DNA of 64,000 bases from Bettongia penicillata ogilbyi (GCA_023548195.1 JAJHZJ010000419.1:1169773-1233772), one strand, 5' to 3'. Shown: positions 43,131 to 53,944, counted from the stretch's first letter. Program-made: numbers and translations. The notes: a model not told the origin generated them from the sequence alone.

Positions 43131-43885
43131 TAAACTATGTAAGCCATGCAACATGTTAGACAGCTACAGCCCATGACAGGAATACATTTACAGGTTGGGA
43201 TTTTTCTGTAACCTCACTAGATTCATCCATTTTAAGATCAATAACTCAGTTACTAAATATGTCAAGCTGGGGAAGGATGGCAGTGTCTGCATGTAGCAAA
43301 ATGGGGTCTAAACCTTGGCGTATCACCTCAGCTTTGGGAAAAGCCAGGATTCGTGGATACTAGCTTAGATTTGGGTCACTGACATCAGAAAAGCAGAACT
43401 TGTCCCTGCCATACAAGAGAACCAAGAAATTTTTCGAAATCTGACATATTTTAAAGACAGTAGGAAGTTGGTGACTTAAGGAATAGAAAGAAACAGATCA
43501 CTGATTTATGGAGGTGAACTTTGGGGGAGGGGGATGTTCCAGCTAGTGTTAAAACAGTCCTGAAATCCTTGCACATACAAGCATCATGTAAAAGCTTTGA
43601 CCATGCAAAGGAACCATCTCTCCCACACGCTTACAAAAAACAACAGGCTGTCTATGTTGTGTTTTCTTTTCCCTTTCAAAGCTGTCCTTGATCCAGATTT
43701 TGATCATGTCTAAAGCACTGACAGAAGGAGGCAAGGAGAGGGGAAGAAGGACATAGTATGATTAGTTGTGGGAAGGACATAACGATGATTTGCAAAAAAT
43801 CACTATGGATGGCAGTGTGTGCCTCATTTCCCTGGGGACAATTCTTCTAGCAAGCCCTAGTTTTGAAAAGAAAGTTCAGCTAAGA
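43131..43885. other. Unassigned stretch
   Basis: Nothing recognised; one 61-codon antisense frame without a domain. Confidence 0.5.
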
Positions 43886-44088
43886 CAAGCGTTCTTAATA
43901 TTTTTGCTTGTTTGTTTAAATCACAGGCTTCTTTGTTAGGCTGCTGAAGCCTATGAACACCTTTTCAAAATGTTTGTAAAACCTTAAAATAAAATACAGA
44001 TGATAACAAAGGATATAACATACTGAAATACAATTTTCTAAACTTTTATTTTAAAAAAGTATTCAGATCCTAGGTTAAGACCTACCAG
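43886..44088. mobile_element. hAT-like non-autonomous element
   Basis: Left end CAAGCGTTCTTAATATTT and right end AGGTTAAGACCTACCAG are imperfect inverted copies of a CAGGGGTTCTTAACC-type terminus. Internal GCTGCTGAAGCCTATGAACA and AAAATACAGATGATAACAAA match a mammalian repeat I know only by its pattern. About 200 bp, non-coding. Confidence 0.5.
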
Positions 44089-44434
44089 AAAATCTATTAA
44101 AATTCTGGAATGCATAACAATTAATTTGAAAGTAATTACCTAAATTCATTCAGGAGAGGGGTGAACAAGGAGGTTGATGTTCAAAGTTAGGTAAATACTG
44201 ATGCAATGAGGTTATTGTATTCCTCCCATGCCAAGGAATCAGCTCAGAGGGATGCATCTGACTTCCCTAGCTTAGGGCTGGTAGGTTGATGCTGGTTTGC
44301 CGACTAACTTGGGGGAAAGAACTGTAGGTAAATGCATGTCTGATTGAATGAGAGCACATGCTGGGGCAACATTTGTTGTGGTTTTAGCAATTCTTTTTTT
44401 TTAGCTGGAAGAATGTCAGATTTGTGTACCGTCT
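44089..44434. other. Unassigned stretch
   Basis: Nothing recognised. Confidence 0.5.
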
Positions 44435-44640
44435 AGAGGAATAATACTTTCTTGTCCTTCCTACAAGATTCAGCTCAAGCATCATCTCTGTAAGAAGACT
44501 TTTTGAATTCCATCTATGCCCAGCTAAAAGTAGTCAGTAGGTCCCTCCATGCATTTGACTGGCATTCCTGTTGGACATCGCCTAAGTACTTAATGCATTC
44601 TAATTCATATCATAGTTTTGGGGGCACATGCTTTCTTGCA
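44435..44640 (+). mobile_element. L2 3' UTR, divergent
   Basis: AAGATTCAGCTCAAGCATCA then GTAAGAAGACTTTTTGAATT correspond to the CAGCTCAA..GAAGCCTT block before the L2 3' UTR. Confidence 0.5.
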
Positions 44641-44673
44641 ATTCAATTCAAGAAACAGTTATTAGAATTTTCA

Positions 44674-44872
44674 GAGGCAACTAGATGGCTAGGCCTGGAG
44701 TCAGGAAGATTTGAGTTCAAATCTAGCCTAAGACACTTACTAGCTATGTGACTCTTGGCAAGGCTATTTGAAGAAATGACAAACCATTCCAGTATCTTGA
44801 CAAGAAAATTCCATGGACTTTATGGTCCACCTAGACAGGAAGAGTCAGGCATGACCGAACAACAACAAATGA
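44674..44872 (+). mobile_element. T2 SINE with a deleted head part and CORE end
   Basis: GAGGCAACTAGATGGCTAGG, GGAGTCAGGAAGATTTGAGT, CAGTATCTTGACAAGAAAAT, end GACCGAACAACAACAAATG. Confidence 0.85.
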
Positions 44873-44874
44873 GC

Positions 44875-45465
44875 AAGGAACAAAGACTATGTAAAGATTT
44901 AAAATAACCATCAACCCTACCCTGAAGGAGCATATAGTATGAAGTAAACCTACAAAGCAGGAAAAGTTTGCTAAGAAAATTTGAGAAGAGAGATTAGTTT
45001 TGGTTGCTACCATTAGGGAAGGCTTCAGGGAGGAGGTGATCTGACCACGGCCTTGAGGAAAGAAAAGGTTTTTAAGAGGTACACATGGGGAGAGGGAACA
45101 AAATGCAGTTTTAGGAAAAGTTTGCATTGAAGGGTGAGTAAGGAAGAAAACCAGACCAAACAGGGAAATGGTTTAATTGAAACAAAAGGCACAGCATACA
45201 GAATGCCAGATTGTATCAAGAATCCAAGTTCAAATTCCAGGAAGGATATTTGCTGCCCAGGTGACGTGGATCAAATCACTCCAGCTCCCTTGATCAGTTT
45301 CCTCATCTGTAAAAGAAGGAGGTTGGATTAGATGGCCTTCAAGGTACCTCCCAGCTCTGAAAGTGTTACATGAAATGAAGATAGAAAGGTAGGCTGGAGC
45401 TAAATTGTGGAGGGTCTTAAGTGATGGGCCACAGAGTTTGTATCTTATTCCATAGGTGACTCCCT
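44875..45465 (-). mobile_element. L2 LINE relic with a nested T1 SINE
   Basis: CCCTACCCTGAAGGAGCATA (44916), TAGGGAAGGCTTCAGGGAGG (45014), then after the SINE GGCTGGAGCTAAATTGTGGA (45392) and CAGAGTTTGTATCTTATTCC. Confidence 0.7.
45185..45375 (+). mobile_element. T1 SINE inside L2
   Basis: GAATCCAAGTTCAAATTCCA head, TTCCTCATCTGTAAAAGAAG CORE end, GATGGCCTTCAAGGTACCTC tail. Confidence 0.75.
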
Positions 45466-45570
45466 GAGGGCAGGGCTATATCATTTTCATTTTTTGTTTG
45501 CCCAGCTCTCAACATAATGTCTTTTCACAGTAAATGCTTAATTAAATGTTTGCAGAGTTGATTTGAGTTG
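45466..45570 (+). mobile_element. L2 3' end
   Basis: TCCCTGAGGGCAGGGCTATA, GTTTGCCCAGCTCTCAACAT, TAAATGCTTAATTAAATGTT. Confidence 0.75.
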
Positions 45571-46062
45571 AATTAAAATGATGACAGTAGTGGCAAAGAT
45601 CCAGGGACTCCTAGGGGCAAAGGGGATAATGGGAAAAATATGGCAGGAGTCACATTATTTTCTTGGGCCAGACCTGACCAACCATTCTAGTGATTTAAGC
45701 TCAGGACTGGGATGAAATGAAACGTGTAGACTGTCTAACAATTAGCAAAAGTAGGTTTACTTTACAGTAATGTGGAAAGGCTATTAAATAGGGACATAGC
45801 ATCTGTTTTAGGTACTTAGCCTGCTTTCCTTATTTTATACATTGGCGCACTAGTGAAAAGCATGGGCCAAGGCTCCTGATTCCTCAGGCACCAGACTTTT
45901 GGACTTAGGCAAGGAGGAACTTATGTTAATGGTTCAAGATTTAGTCTCTTGAGCCAATTAAGCCTCAAGGATGATTCATTGCATTTTAGATGAAAACTGA
46001 CCTAACTCATGTGGCTAGGAGCTTAGTAGATATTGATCCTGCCAGATGGGGGAAAGGAAATT
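45571..46062. other. Unassigned stretch with a possible third copy of the ~125 bp repeat
   Basis: GACTGGGATGAAATGAAACG (45706) and AGGCTATTAAATAGGGACAT (45777) loosely follow the order of the repeat at 37290 and 38039. Confidence 0.35.
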
Positions 46063-46260
46063 TAGCAAATATTTATTTAGCACCTACGATGTCCAATAGA
46101 TTGGACTATGAATGAGAAGGCATAATGCCTAACATCAAAACTCTTCTGACTTAGTATGGGGAGATTTTAGGATAAATATAAATAGTGACAGTTAATGATA
46201 GAAAAAAATGTATTATGAGAGCTCCAAGGATTGAAGATTTCTGAATAAGCAATTTGCCTA
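46063..46260 (-). mobile_element. L2 3' end, divergent
   Basis: GCAAATATTTATTTAGCACC at the start, then weak 3' UTR similarity. Confidence 0.5.
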
Positions 46261-46261
46261 G

Positions 46262-46395
46262 AAGGCAGCTAGGTGTCTCAGTGAATAGAGAGCTGCCCTG
46301 GAGTCAGAAAGACCTGAATTCAAATTTGACCTCAGATACTTTCTAGCTGCGTGAGCCTGGACAAGTCTGTTTGCCTTAATCCATTGGAGAAAGAA
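46262..46395 (+). mobile_element. T2-type SINE, 3'-shortened
   Basis: GAAGGCAGCTAGGTGTCTCA, GACCTGAATTCAAATTTGAC, TGGAGAAAGAAATGGTGGG. Confidence 0.75.
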
Positions 46396-46469
46396 ATGGT
46401 GGGTAGGGAGGGGGGTGGTGGCATTTGACACTGGGACTTGAAGATAGAATAAAATTTCAAAAGTCAACC

Positions 46470-47590
46470 AGCACTTTTTAAGTATTTTCTAAGTTAAGTG
46501 CTAAAGCCCTGGAAATTCAAATACAAGCAAGACAAGCCTTGTCTTCAAAGGACTTGTATTCTAACAGAAAGAAAATAAATAAAAAGAGAGCTGAAAACTA
46601 GGAGAGGGATGGAAAGAGCAAAAGAGACAAGATACCCATATTGAGACATAATGGCAAAGTCCAGGTGGTCAGGAGTAGGACTTGAAGAAAGAAGTTGGAC
46701 AGGACACTTCCTCAAAATCAAGGTTCTAGGAGGAACTCATCAACAGGATCAGGAGACCATGGGGCAGAGGGATCTTCCAGGATGGAAGAGCAGCTGAGCC
46801 AGAGAAACGAAGTCTAGAAAGTCAGGAATAGAACCAAGAGAGGAAATGTAAGGCAGAGATCTGATAGAGATGTAAAAATATATTCTGATTATACGGCTAT
46901 AGGACATGGAGGGGACAAAGGCAGTAAAGGGAAGAAGGATATGTTCGAGGAATATTGAGAAGGCTAGACTGGCTGGTAAGTTGGGCATGTGAAAGGAAGT
47001 ATATAAAGATATGCTTGGAAAGGTAAGTTAGAGCCAGGTTGTAGAGGGCTTTGAATAGAACTTTTAGATTTTCCAATATTTTTCATTGGGTAATGAAGAA
47101 ACATTTAAAAGGTTTTTTGTTTGTTTTTTTTTTTTTTAAAGGGGGAGGTGACATTATCTACAATGTGCATGAGAAGAAATGACCTGGCTGTGTTGACTAA
47201 GACAAAGAAGGAGAAACAGAGGGAAAAGGTCAATTATGAAGTTTTCACAATATAGTACAGACAATGAGTGAGTAGGGTCTGAATAAGAGTTGACAGTAAG
47301 ACTCTAGGACAGATGGAGCTATGACAGAGACGGGAAATACAGAATGTGGGAGAGGAGAAAGGGTAGCGACAGTTGATACTGAGGTTTCCATTGTGAGTGT
47401 GTCTCTATTAACAGAAATGGAGAAAACAGTAAAAAGAGTAAGTTTAGGGGGAAAGATAATGAGATCAATTTAGGAGCTGTTGAGTGAATGAGGTATTAGA
47501 GACGTCCAGATGGAGATATCCAATTCACAGTTAGAAATTTGAGATTGGAGTTCTAGAAGATTAGAGCAAAACTCACAGAAGCACCATATG
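46470..47590 (-). mobile_element. L2 LINE relic, 1.1 kb, 3' UTR to mid ORF2
   Basis: AAGTATTTTCTAAGTTAAGT, CCTTGTCTTCAAAGGACTTG (46535), GTTGTAGAGGGCTTTGAATA (47038), GGGGGAGGTGACATTATCTA (47141), GTTTAGGGGGAAAGATAATG (47442), GTATTAGAGACGTCCAGATG (47491), ATATCCAATTCACAGTTAGA (47515). It is the longest recognisable L2 run here; a T run interrupts it at 47123-47137. Confidence 0.75.
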
Positions 47591-47594
47591 AACT

Positions 47595-47800
47595 AATAGA
47601 GTCCAGCTCTTAGTTAGGAAGCTCTGAGTTCAAGTCCAATTTCTGACACTCAGTGAAAATGGGACCACTTAACCCTTTGATGTCCCAGACAATTCTTCTA
47701 AAACTGTAAAGTACAAAATAGGTAACATACATTGGTACAAGGAGTTTTCTAATTGGGAGCTCCCCATGCTGATGAAACCCCAGATCATGTCCCATCCCAC
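47595..47800 (+). mobile_element. T4 SINE
   Basis: GAGTTCAAGTCCAATTTCTG head, AATTCTTCTAAAACTGTAAA, CATACATTGGTACAAGGAGT and CAGATCATGTCCCATCCC tail. Confidence 0.65.
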
Positions 47801-48165
47801 ATATTAGACATCATCTATGCAAAGGTAGGAACAAAGACATAAAAGAACAAGCCCAAGAACAAGTACAGTATATTTAATAAGTGAGAGGGATTAGAAGAGC
47901 TAGAGAGTAGAACTGCAGACAAAGGTTAAGAGGATAATCAAATAAAAAAGGGAGAATATACAGAATAGTGGAATTCACAAACAAGCATTCATTAAGAGAG
48001 AGACAGAAGGAGACAGAGAGATTAGGAGTTTGGGAATATTGAGGCTGATGTGGAACAGGCACTGCATAGCATTCTATAAGGATGCAACAAGAGTTAAAAT
48101 TATATAAAAGGAAGGATGGAGGTGATTCAAAACAACTGCACAGTGAAATTATGATTCTCAGAAGC
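47801..48165. other. Unassigned purine-rich stretch
   Basis: AGAGAG words on the plus strand; perhaps old L2, not provable. Confidence 0.35.
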
Positions 48166-49579
48166 ATGAGCCACCTGGAGAATTCAAACCTTTTTGAAGT
48201 TTCCTACCTCTAATCTAGTTATGGAGTACCTCTGGCAAATTACTGATCACAGAGCGCTTTGAATAAAAGATGATATTTTTGTTTAAAAAAAACTTAAAAG
48301 CCTCAATTTTCCAAAAGAGAATTCCAACCACCATTACCCTAATGCATCAAATAAAAGGTTTGGGAAGGTTAGAAAAGATCTTTGGGAGTTTTTGCACATG
48401 TTTTCATAAGCAATATTAACAATATTTTCTCATAACTTTGGCTTCAAAACATTAGGAAACAGAGCCAGTTTATTAAAAAGCAATGTACATTTCTGTTTAC
48501 TTCTAAGCTCTACTTAGCACACTTGGCAGAATTATCTAGTTATCAAAAAATAGTTGGGATTCAAGTCTGCATAAATGAATCGTGCTCTGTTGATTTGATT
48601 TGTAAAATTAACTGATTTGTTGGTTGTGAGATTCATTACAAATCCAGAGTGCCTCCACCACCCACATGAAAACAAGTGTCCATTCTTTAGGCATTAAGCA
48701 ATTTTGTTTAAGGAACTCATGCTGTCTGATCATGGATACTTGAAACTAATATCCTCATCTGCATGATGGATAGAAACAAGGATATTGGAAACACCTCATC
48801 AACTCTAACCTTAAGAGAAGGAATCATGATTATTTCTAACACTCATAACGCTTACAAGCGCTACTGATGGGAGTATAAAAATAGCCAACTGTACATCGTA
48901 AGCATAATGGTTGGGAAGAACAAGAAAATGTAAGGTCTTTCTCATCCTAGAGATAAGTTTATACATTCATACGTGGGTCTGCATAAGTGTATGTGTGTGT
49001 ATGTCTGTGTGTGTACATAAACTGGAGTGAGATTCATCCAATGGCGAGACATTCATCATGAGGTTGTGTTCCACCCATTGTTCTTTGATTTATTACAGTA
49101 ATTTGGTTTTCAACCTCATAGAATACTGACAGTGTACATATATTTATGTCTGTCAGAGGCTACTAGCTCAATACTATTCTACTTGTGATAGTGCAGTTAC
49201 TTACACTGGCTGCAGCCTGGTAGGATGTTGATGTTCTAGAAGGCACAGTCAGTGATTTAAGACCTAAATTGAGCCATTACACCACTGCTGGTGCTCCAGC
49301 TGTCACTCACAACTTTATGGTTGGAGCCATGCCTACAATTCCTCTACCTTGGGTTTAACAGTGTTTTTGGAATATAAATTTGAGCGTGACTTATCAAGGG
49401 AACTACCCAAATAGATATGGGCATTATTACCACCAACTCTAATCTCAAAGAGTCTTATTTACTGAGTTTGAAACTTTATATAAAATATAATAAAAATGAA
49501 AATGGTGACCCCTCCCCCCATAGCATTAACTCTCTAAGCAACATTTGTAAAGTTCCTAGTTCATGGCACCTACTTGGTT
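48166..49579. other. Repeat-poor island, candidate conserved non-coding DNA
   Basis: No repeat recognised except a short TG-rich run at 48982-49015. 48290-48720 is dense, balanced, non-repetitive sequence with TAAT/ATTA and TTGATTTGATTTG words. No exon-like frame. Confidence 0.4.
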
Positions 49580-50245
49580 GGCTACTTATTGTCCTTCACT
49601 CTCCAAGAGGACCAGAATGATATCATTATGCTAGAGGCAAGTTTCAGTGCGTCCAACTGTAGCTTATCAGGCCAACACGAGCTCACAATGCTGTACCACA
49701 GGTCAGGCACAAATAGCCCATGTGAACACTTGGGATATATTCTCTAAATTTGTACATCCCGTGTTTCCTTTGAGCTATTTCAATTCTACTTTGCTCATAG
49801 AGCACAGTACCTTCTCTGATAGGAGCATGCCATGCTGAGCGGTCCGATGCCAGTGTCTCCCATGTCACCCAATCAGTTCCAAAGCTCTTGAGACTTTGAG
49901 AGTGTCCTTGTATCACTTCTTGTTACCATCATGTGAGCACTTGCTCTGTGTGAGTTCTCCAAAAACAATCTTTTTGGCAAGCATACTTCTGACATTTGAA
50001 CAACATGTCCACCCCATTGGAGTTGCTCTCTCTGAAGCAGAGTTTGAATGCTTGGCACTTTGGTTCAAGTAAGGACCTCAGTGTCTGGTACCTTATCCTG
50101 CCAGGTGATCTTCAGAATTTTCCTAAGACAATTCAAAAGATTCAGTTTCCTGGCGTGGCGCTGGTACACTATCCATTCTCATTTCTATTGATGTGGCCCA
50201 CCACTCCAATACCATGGTTGTTTACTGCCTATACCATGATTAAAT
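49580..50245 (-). mobile_element. RTE-like non-LTR retrotransposon relic, C-terminus and 3' end
   Basis: The minus-strand frame 50058-49873 carries LQWGGHVVQMSEVCLPKRLF, and upstream (50160-50060) reads [18 protein letters not shown]. This is the widespread LINE ORF2 C-terminal block LRW-GHV-RM..LPK--FYGEL. The clade (RTE) is my inference. The 3' end, about 49580-49625, is TCATTCTGGTCCTCTTGGAG then AGTGAAGGACAATAA, which is also the end of the R SINEs. Truncated 5' and frameshifted. Confidence 0.7.
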
Positions 50246-50701
50246 GGATGTAAGACAGTGAGTATAGCAGCAAAGGACGAGTATGAGCTACTTGCAGGTT
50301 AGCTATGTTGCACTGATGTACTAGGTATATGAGGCACCATAAACGGGAAATTTAAGGAGGAAGAGGGGTGAAGCCTACTTCCAGTAGTAATAAATTTGTC
50401 CACTATTTATTTTGAGTCTCATGGCAGATCCAGTTGCTTTCATATAGTCACTCAGACACAAGTGATTTTCTGAGATTCCAGAAGAGATCATTAAATGTTG
50501 GGATTCTCTATGGTGATATATTGGCACTTGGAAAGAGAAATAGAGAATCTGGTTTTTTGGTGCCTATTTTCTTTGCTTTACCCCTAGTTGTGTTTAGGGT
50601 GGTCTTATTATAATTAGTACCATCTGTTTGGTAAAGACAAGGAAATGTCAGGGGCCAATATTCCATTTGTCTATAAGGATAAAGTTTTTCTGGGGCAGTA
50701 T
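50246..50701. other. Unassigned stretch
   Basis: Nothing recognised. Confidence 0.5.
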
Positions 50702-50836
50702 TAATTCAATTTAATGTTTATTATTAAGTATGCGATAAAACAAACTAGGTACTGGGGGATACCAAAATGGAAATAATCCTTGCCCTCAGGGAGTTTATCC
50801 TATTGATGAATATGATATGTACAAAGATAGTAGAAG
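50702..50836 (-). mobile_element. L2 3' end
   Basis: AATGTTTATTATTAAGTATG, CTTGCCCTCAGGGAGTTTAT. Confidence 0.65.
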
Positions 50837-50837
50837 A

Positions 50838-50945
50838 GGAGAATAAGCATTGATGTAGAGCCTAATATGTGCCAGGCATTATACCAAGAAATTTTTCAAA
50901 TATTATCTTACTTAATCCTCACCACAGCCCTGGGAAAGTAGATGG
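50838..50945 (-). mobile_element. MIR/L2-type 3' piece
   Basis: AATATGTGCCAGGCATTATA, TTACTTAATCCTCACCACAG. Confidence 0.6.
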
Positions 50946-50989
50946 CAGTGAGATTCACATTGTGATGGCTTTGAAATACTAGATTAAGT

Positions 50990-51042
50990 ATTTTTGGTTT
51001 TGTTGTTTTGGGGTTTTTGTTTGTTTGTTTGTTTTTTAATTT
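50990..51042 (+). repeat. (GTTT)n-like low complexity
   Basis: TTTTGTTTGTTTGTTTGTTT core. Confidence 0.85.
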
Positions 51043-51045
51043 TAT

Positions 51046-51425
51046 GCTAGAGACAAGTGAGAGTCACTGAAGACTTCTGAGTAAGAAAGCCACATAGTCA
51101 GACCAAGGATATGCTGGTAAATGTTTTACAAGTAGGTTTCAGGGGAAAAAAGAAAAAACATATATGCCTAACATACTCTGAAACTTAATCTGTGTTATTA
51201 ACATTTTTTCCATCACAAAATAATCAACAAAACAATAAATCAGATCTTGATTTGTAAAATTTCCAGATTTCTAAGATATAAATGCTCATACGGAAAATTT
51301 AACACTCAGGTCTTGTAAGACATTATGAGCTGGCTCCAGCTTGCTCTATTTTAGAATTATCAATTGGGAATCTATGTGGAGAATGATTTCAAGATGGAAA
51401 AGATACTAAAAGACAAATTAGGAGT
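51046..51425 (-). mobile_element. L2 late-ORF2 piece split by a hAT-like element
   Basis: GTGAGAGTCACTGAAGACTT and CCACATAGTCAGACC to 51105. Family order may resume at 51365-51425 (GGAGAATGATTTCAAGATGG..AAATTAGGAG). Confidence 0.45.
51106..51345 (+). mobile_element. hAT-like non-autonomous element, degraded copy
   Basis: GATATGCTGGTAAATG, AACTTAATCTGTGTTATTAA, ACGGAAAATTTAACACTCAG, GAGCTGGCTCCAGCTTG, in the order of the copy at 35675. Confidence 0.65.
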
Positions 51426-51955
51426 CAGTTCCACTCTCCCCAGCTACTAATAGTGGGGTCAGCCCTGCTGGGCAAATCCTAATGTAATGTCTATGTTTGT
51501 ATATTCGTATGTATATATTTGTCTTGCATATACATACAAACAAAACATATTTTATTGATCTGTATGTATGCATATAGCCAGACCTTCCTGGGGATGTGAG
51601 GAGCTGAAGAGCAGCAGAATTCCTCTAGTATTACTCACACAACAACGGCAAGAAAATATATTTATAACTACTTTACCTTCTACACTACTTATAAGCTCTT
51701 TCTTAGAAGCTGAAAAAAGAAATCAGTTTGGGATATTGTCTGAATTTTATTAAACCCTTTCTCTAGGCTTCCTAAGGAAAATTTCTTATCCTTTTGGATG
51801 ATTTTCATTTCTCTGAATCTTAAAGAGTATAGTCATGGTACACTGAGTCAAAAATCAGGATAAATGGTTTCATTGTTTAATAGCAGTTTCACTGAAACAC
51901 AGATGGGTATTCAAAGGAATAAGACTTCCAAGTGAATGATGAAATGGCTAGTGCT
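51426..51955. other. Unassigned stretch
   Basis: Irregular TATG words at 51490-51575; otherwise nothing. Confidence 0.5.
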
Positions 51956-52135
51956 TTGTTTTGGTTTGGTTTGGTTTGGTTTGTTTTTTTGAGAGGTGAA
52001 TATTTCATACATACACACACACACTGTGTATATAGAGTATATATGTGTACTATGTATAAATATGTATGTGCATGTATGTGTGTATGTGTATACATGACAT
52101 TTTGTATATTGTATATGCGTGTATATCATCATCAT
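51956..52135. repeat. (GGTTT)n, (CA)n and (TATG)n cluster
   Basis: GGTTTGGTTTGGTTTGGTTT at 51961-51980; CA run at 52012-52026; TATG/TGTG units to 52120; ATC units 52125-52138. Confidence 0.9.
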
Positions 52136-52585
52136 CATAGCAGATCAGACAGGAAAATAGAATCCTGGATTCTGACTTCCCTGCACAGCATTCCAAATAA
52201 ACAGGGAAAAGACTAAAGGATTTGTGAACTGGGATCAGCGTGTCTCACTGAGTACATACCTGATGTTTTGGCCTGATCTACTCTTAGTTTTCCTGGCTTG
52301 TCCATTGGCATCTTGCTCTAGTTTGATCCACAACTAGAACTAGCCCCAGTCTCTTCTTCTCCCTTGTCCTCTGAGCATGACTGCTAGACATGTTTCTACT
52401 GATTTCTCAGTTGGCCAAGATAGAATCCATTTCACCATTTTTCCATGTGACTGCCTGACTTCTCCTTGTATATCTCCTTCAAGGTGAATGGAAATCAAAA
52501 AATATTCAGCTTTTTCAATGCAACGTCAAGCCTTTGGTTCTCCTTTGTTTCACTGACATTGTTTTTAGAGGTGGGATAGCAAATC
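52136..52585. other. Unassigned stretch
   Basis: Nothing recognised. Confidence 0.5.
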
Positions 52586-52676
52586 CATGCATGTGTATGT
52601 GTACATACATACATACATATACATATATACATGCATATGTTACTATATGAATGTCAGAGAGAGACAGAGAGAGGAT
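52586..52676. repeat. ACAT / AGAG microsatellite
   Basis: ACATACATACATACATATAC core at 52602, AGAGAGAGACAGAGAGAGG at 52656. Confidence 0.9.
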
Positions 52677-52724
52677 ATGATAAAGAAAAAAGTGAGAAAC
52701 TCAACTTACTATGGGATAGTAAGA

Positions 52725-52880
52725 AAGTTAGTGACAGTGAGAAAGTAATTTTACCTCTCAGTGCCCTAAGCAACTGATTAAGACTATAAATTGCAGCAAA
52801 GATTTCATCTATATTGGTAGAAGTCCTTTCCTCATATAGAGTTCCCTATATTCATGAAATCATAGGAATGGTTAAGATAT
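52725..52880 (+). mobile_element. T4 SINE, tail part
   Basis: GATTAAGACTATAAATTGCA, TATATTGGTAGAAGTCCTTT, GAGTTCCCTATATTCATGAA. Confidence 0.7.
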
Positions 52881-52913
52881 ATAAAGGGAACATGACAAAA
52901 AGGAAGACTTTCA

Positions 52914-53065
52914 ATACCATGTCTGTAAATGGTCTTCCCTTAAATAACCCAAACAGTACCCTGTGCATAATGGTGGTAGTGAAAGGATTTGAACTATGGG
53001 ATTAGTCTTTTTAACTATTATTATGGTAATGGACTTTAAACTGTTTATACCAGACTTAGAAGCAA
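52914..53065 (+). repeat. Left arm of a long inverted repeat
   Basis: 152 bp whose reverse complement is at 53667-53818, about 85% identical over the full length by hand alignment (about 19 substitutions and 4 one-base gaps). AAATAACCCAAACAGTACCC and ACTATTATTATGGTAATGGA are perfectly shared. The arms stop abruptly at both edges. The family is not recognised. Confidence 0.9.
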
Positions 53066-53447
53066 AGACCTGAGAGATTTGGAAGAGGAGCAGGTGCAGA
53101 AGAAAATGTTCTCAGCTGTTAGCAAATAAATAGCAGCTAAGACGCATAAATGGCAAAGGTAGCTGGAGCTACTTGGAACATCTTGCAACTCTTATGAAGT
53201 ACTTAAAAATGCACGTCTTTAAGGTATGGTTTTTGAGCTACTTTTTAGAATTTACCTTAAACATTGTCATAATTAATGATTTAACAATTCTCTTATGTTG
53301 ATGTTTTACACGCACACACACATGTGCACATGCACATGCATCTATATGTGAAAATACATCCTCCACAAAAGTCCTAAGATGATACATGCATATGTGTCAT
53401 ACATCTATGTATTCATGTATATGCATATATATATAGTTATGTTTGTT
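53066..53447. other. Spacer of the inverted repeat, unassigned part
   Basis: Unique sequence, then a CA/TATG-rich run at 53310-53440. No gene. Confidence 0.5.
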
Positions 53448-53655
53448 TATGTTGTTCAGTCATTTCATTCATGTCTGAATCCCCATCTGAGGTTTTCTTG
53501 GCAAAGATTCTGCATAGTTTGCTATTTCCTTCTCCAGTTTATTGTACAGATGAAGAAACTGAGGCAAACAGGGTTAAGTGACTTGCTTAGGATCACACAG
53601 TTAATAAGCATCTGAGGCCAAATTTGAACAAAGATCTTCCTAACTTCCTGCCTGG
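53448..53655 (-). mobile_element. T2 SINE in the spacer of the inverted repeat
   Basis: ATGTTGTTCAGTCATTTCAT, GGTTTTCTTGGCAAAGATTC, GATGAAGAAACTGAGGCAAA, TTAAGTGACTTGCTTAGGAT; the head is shortened. Confidence 0.85.
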
Positions 53656-53666
53656 TTTGTTTATAC

Positions 53667-53818
53667 TTGCTTCTAAGATTAGCATAAATAGTGTAAATCC
53701 ATTACCATAATAATAGTCAAAAGACTAATTCCACTAGTTCAAATCCTTTTACTGTCACCATAGTGCACAGGGTACTGTTTGGGTTATTTAATGGGGAGAC
53801 CATTTACAGATGTGGTAT
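53667..53818 (-). repeat. Right arm of the long inverted repeat
   Basis: Reverse complement of 52914-53065, with 601 bp between the arms. Confidence 0.9.
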
Positions 53819-53834
53819 ACAAGCACTGTTTATT

Positions 53835-53912
53835 TCTACTTGTGTATCATATACATACATCCTACTTGTGTATCATATACATACATCCTACTTGTGTATT
53901 ATATACATATAT
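53835..53912 (+). repeat. 26 bp tandem repeat, three copies
   Basis: Unit CTACTTGTGTATCATATACA plus TACATC. The first two copies are identical but for one base; the third differs at TATTATATACATATATC. Confidence 0.9.
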
Positions 53913-53944
53913 CATACATGCATACATGCACCTAAAGAGGTAAC

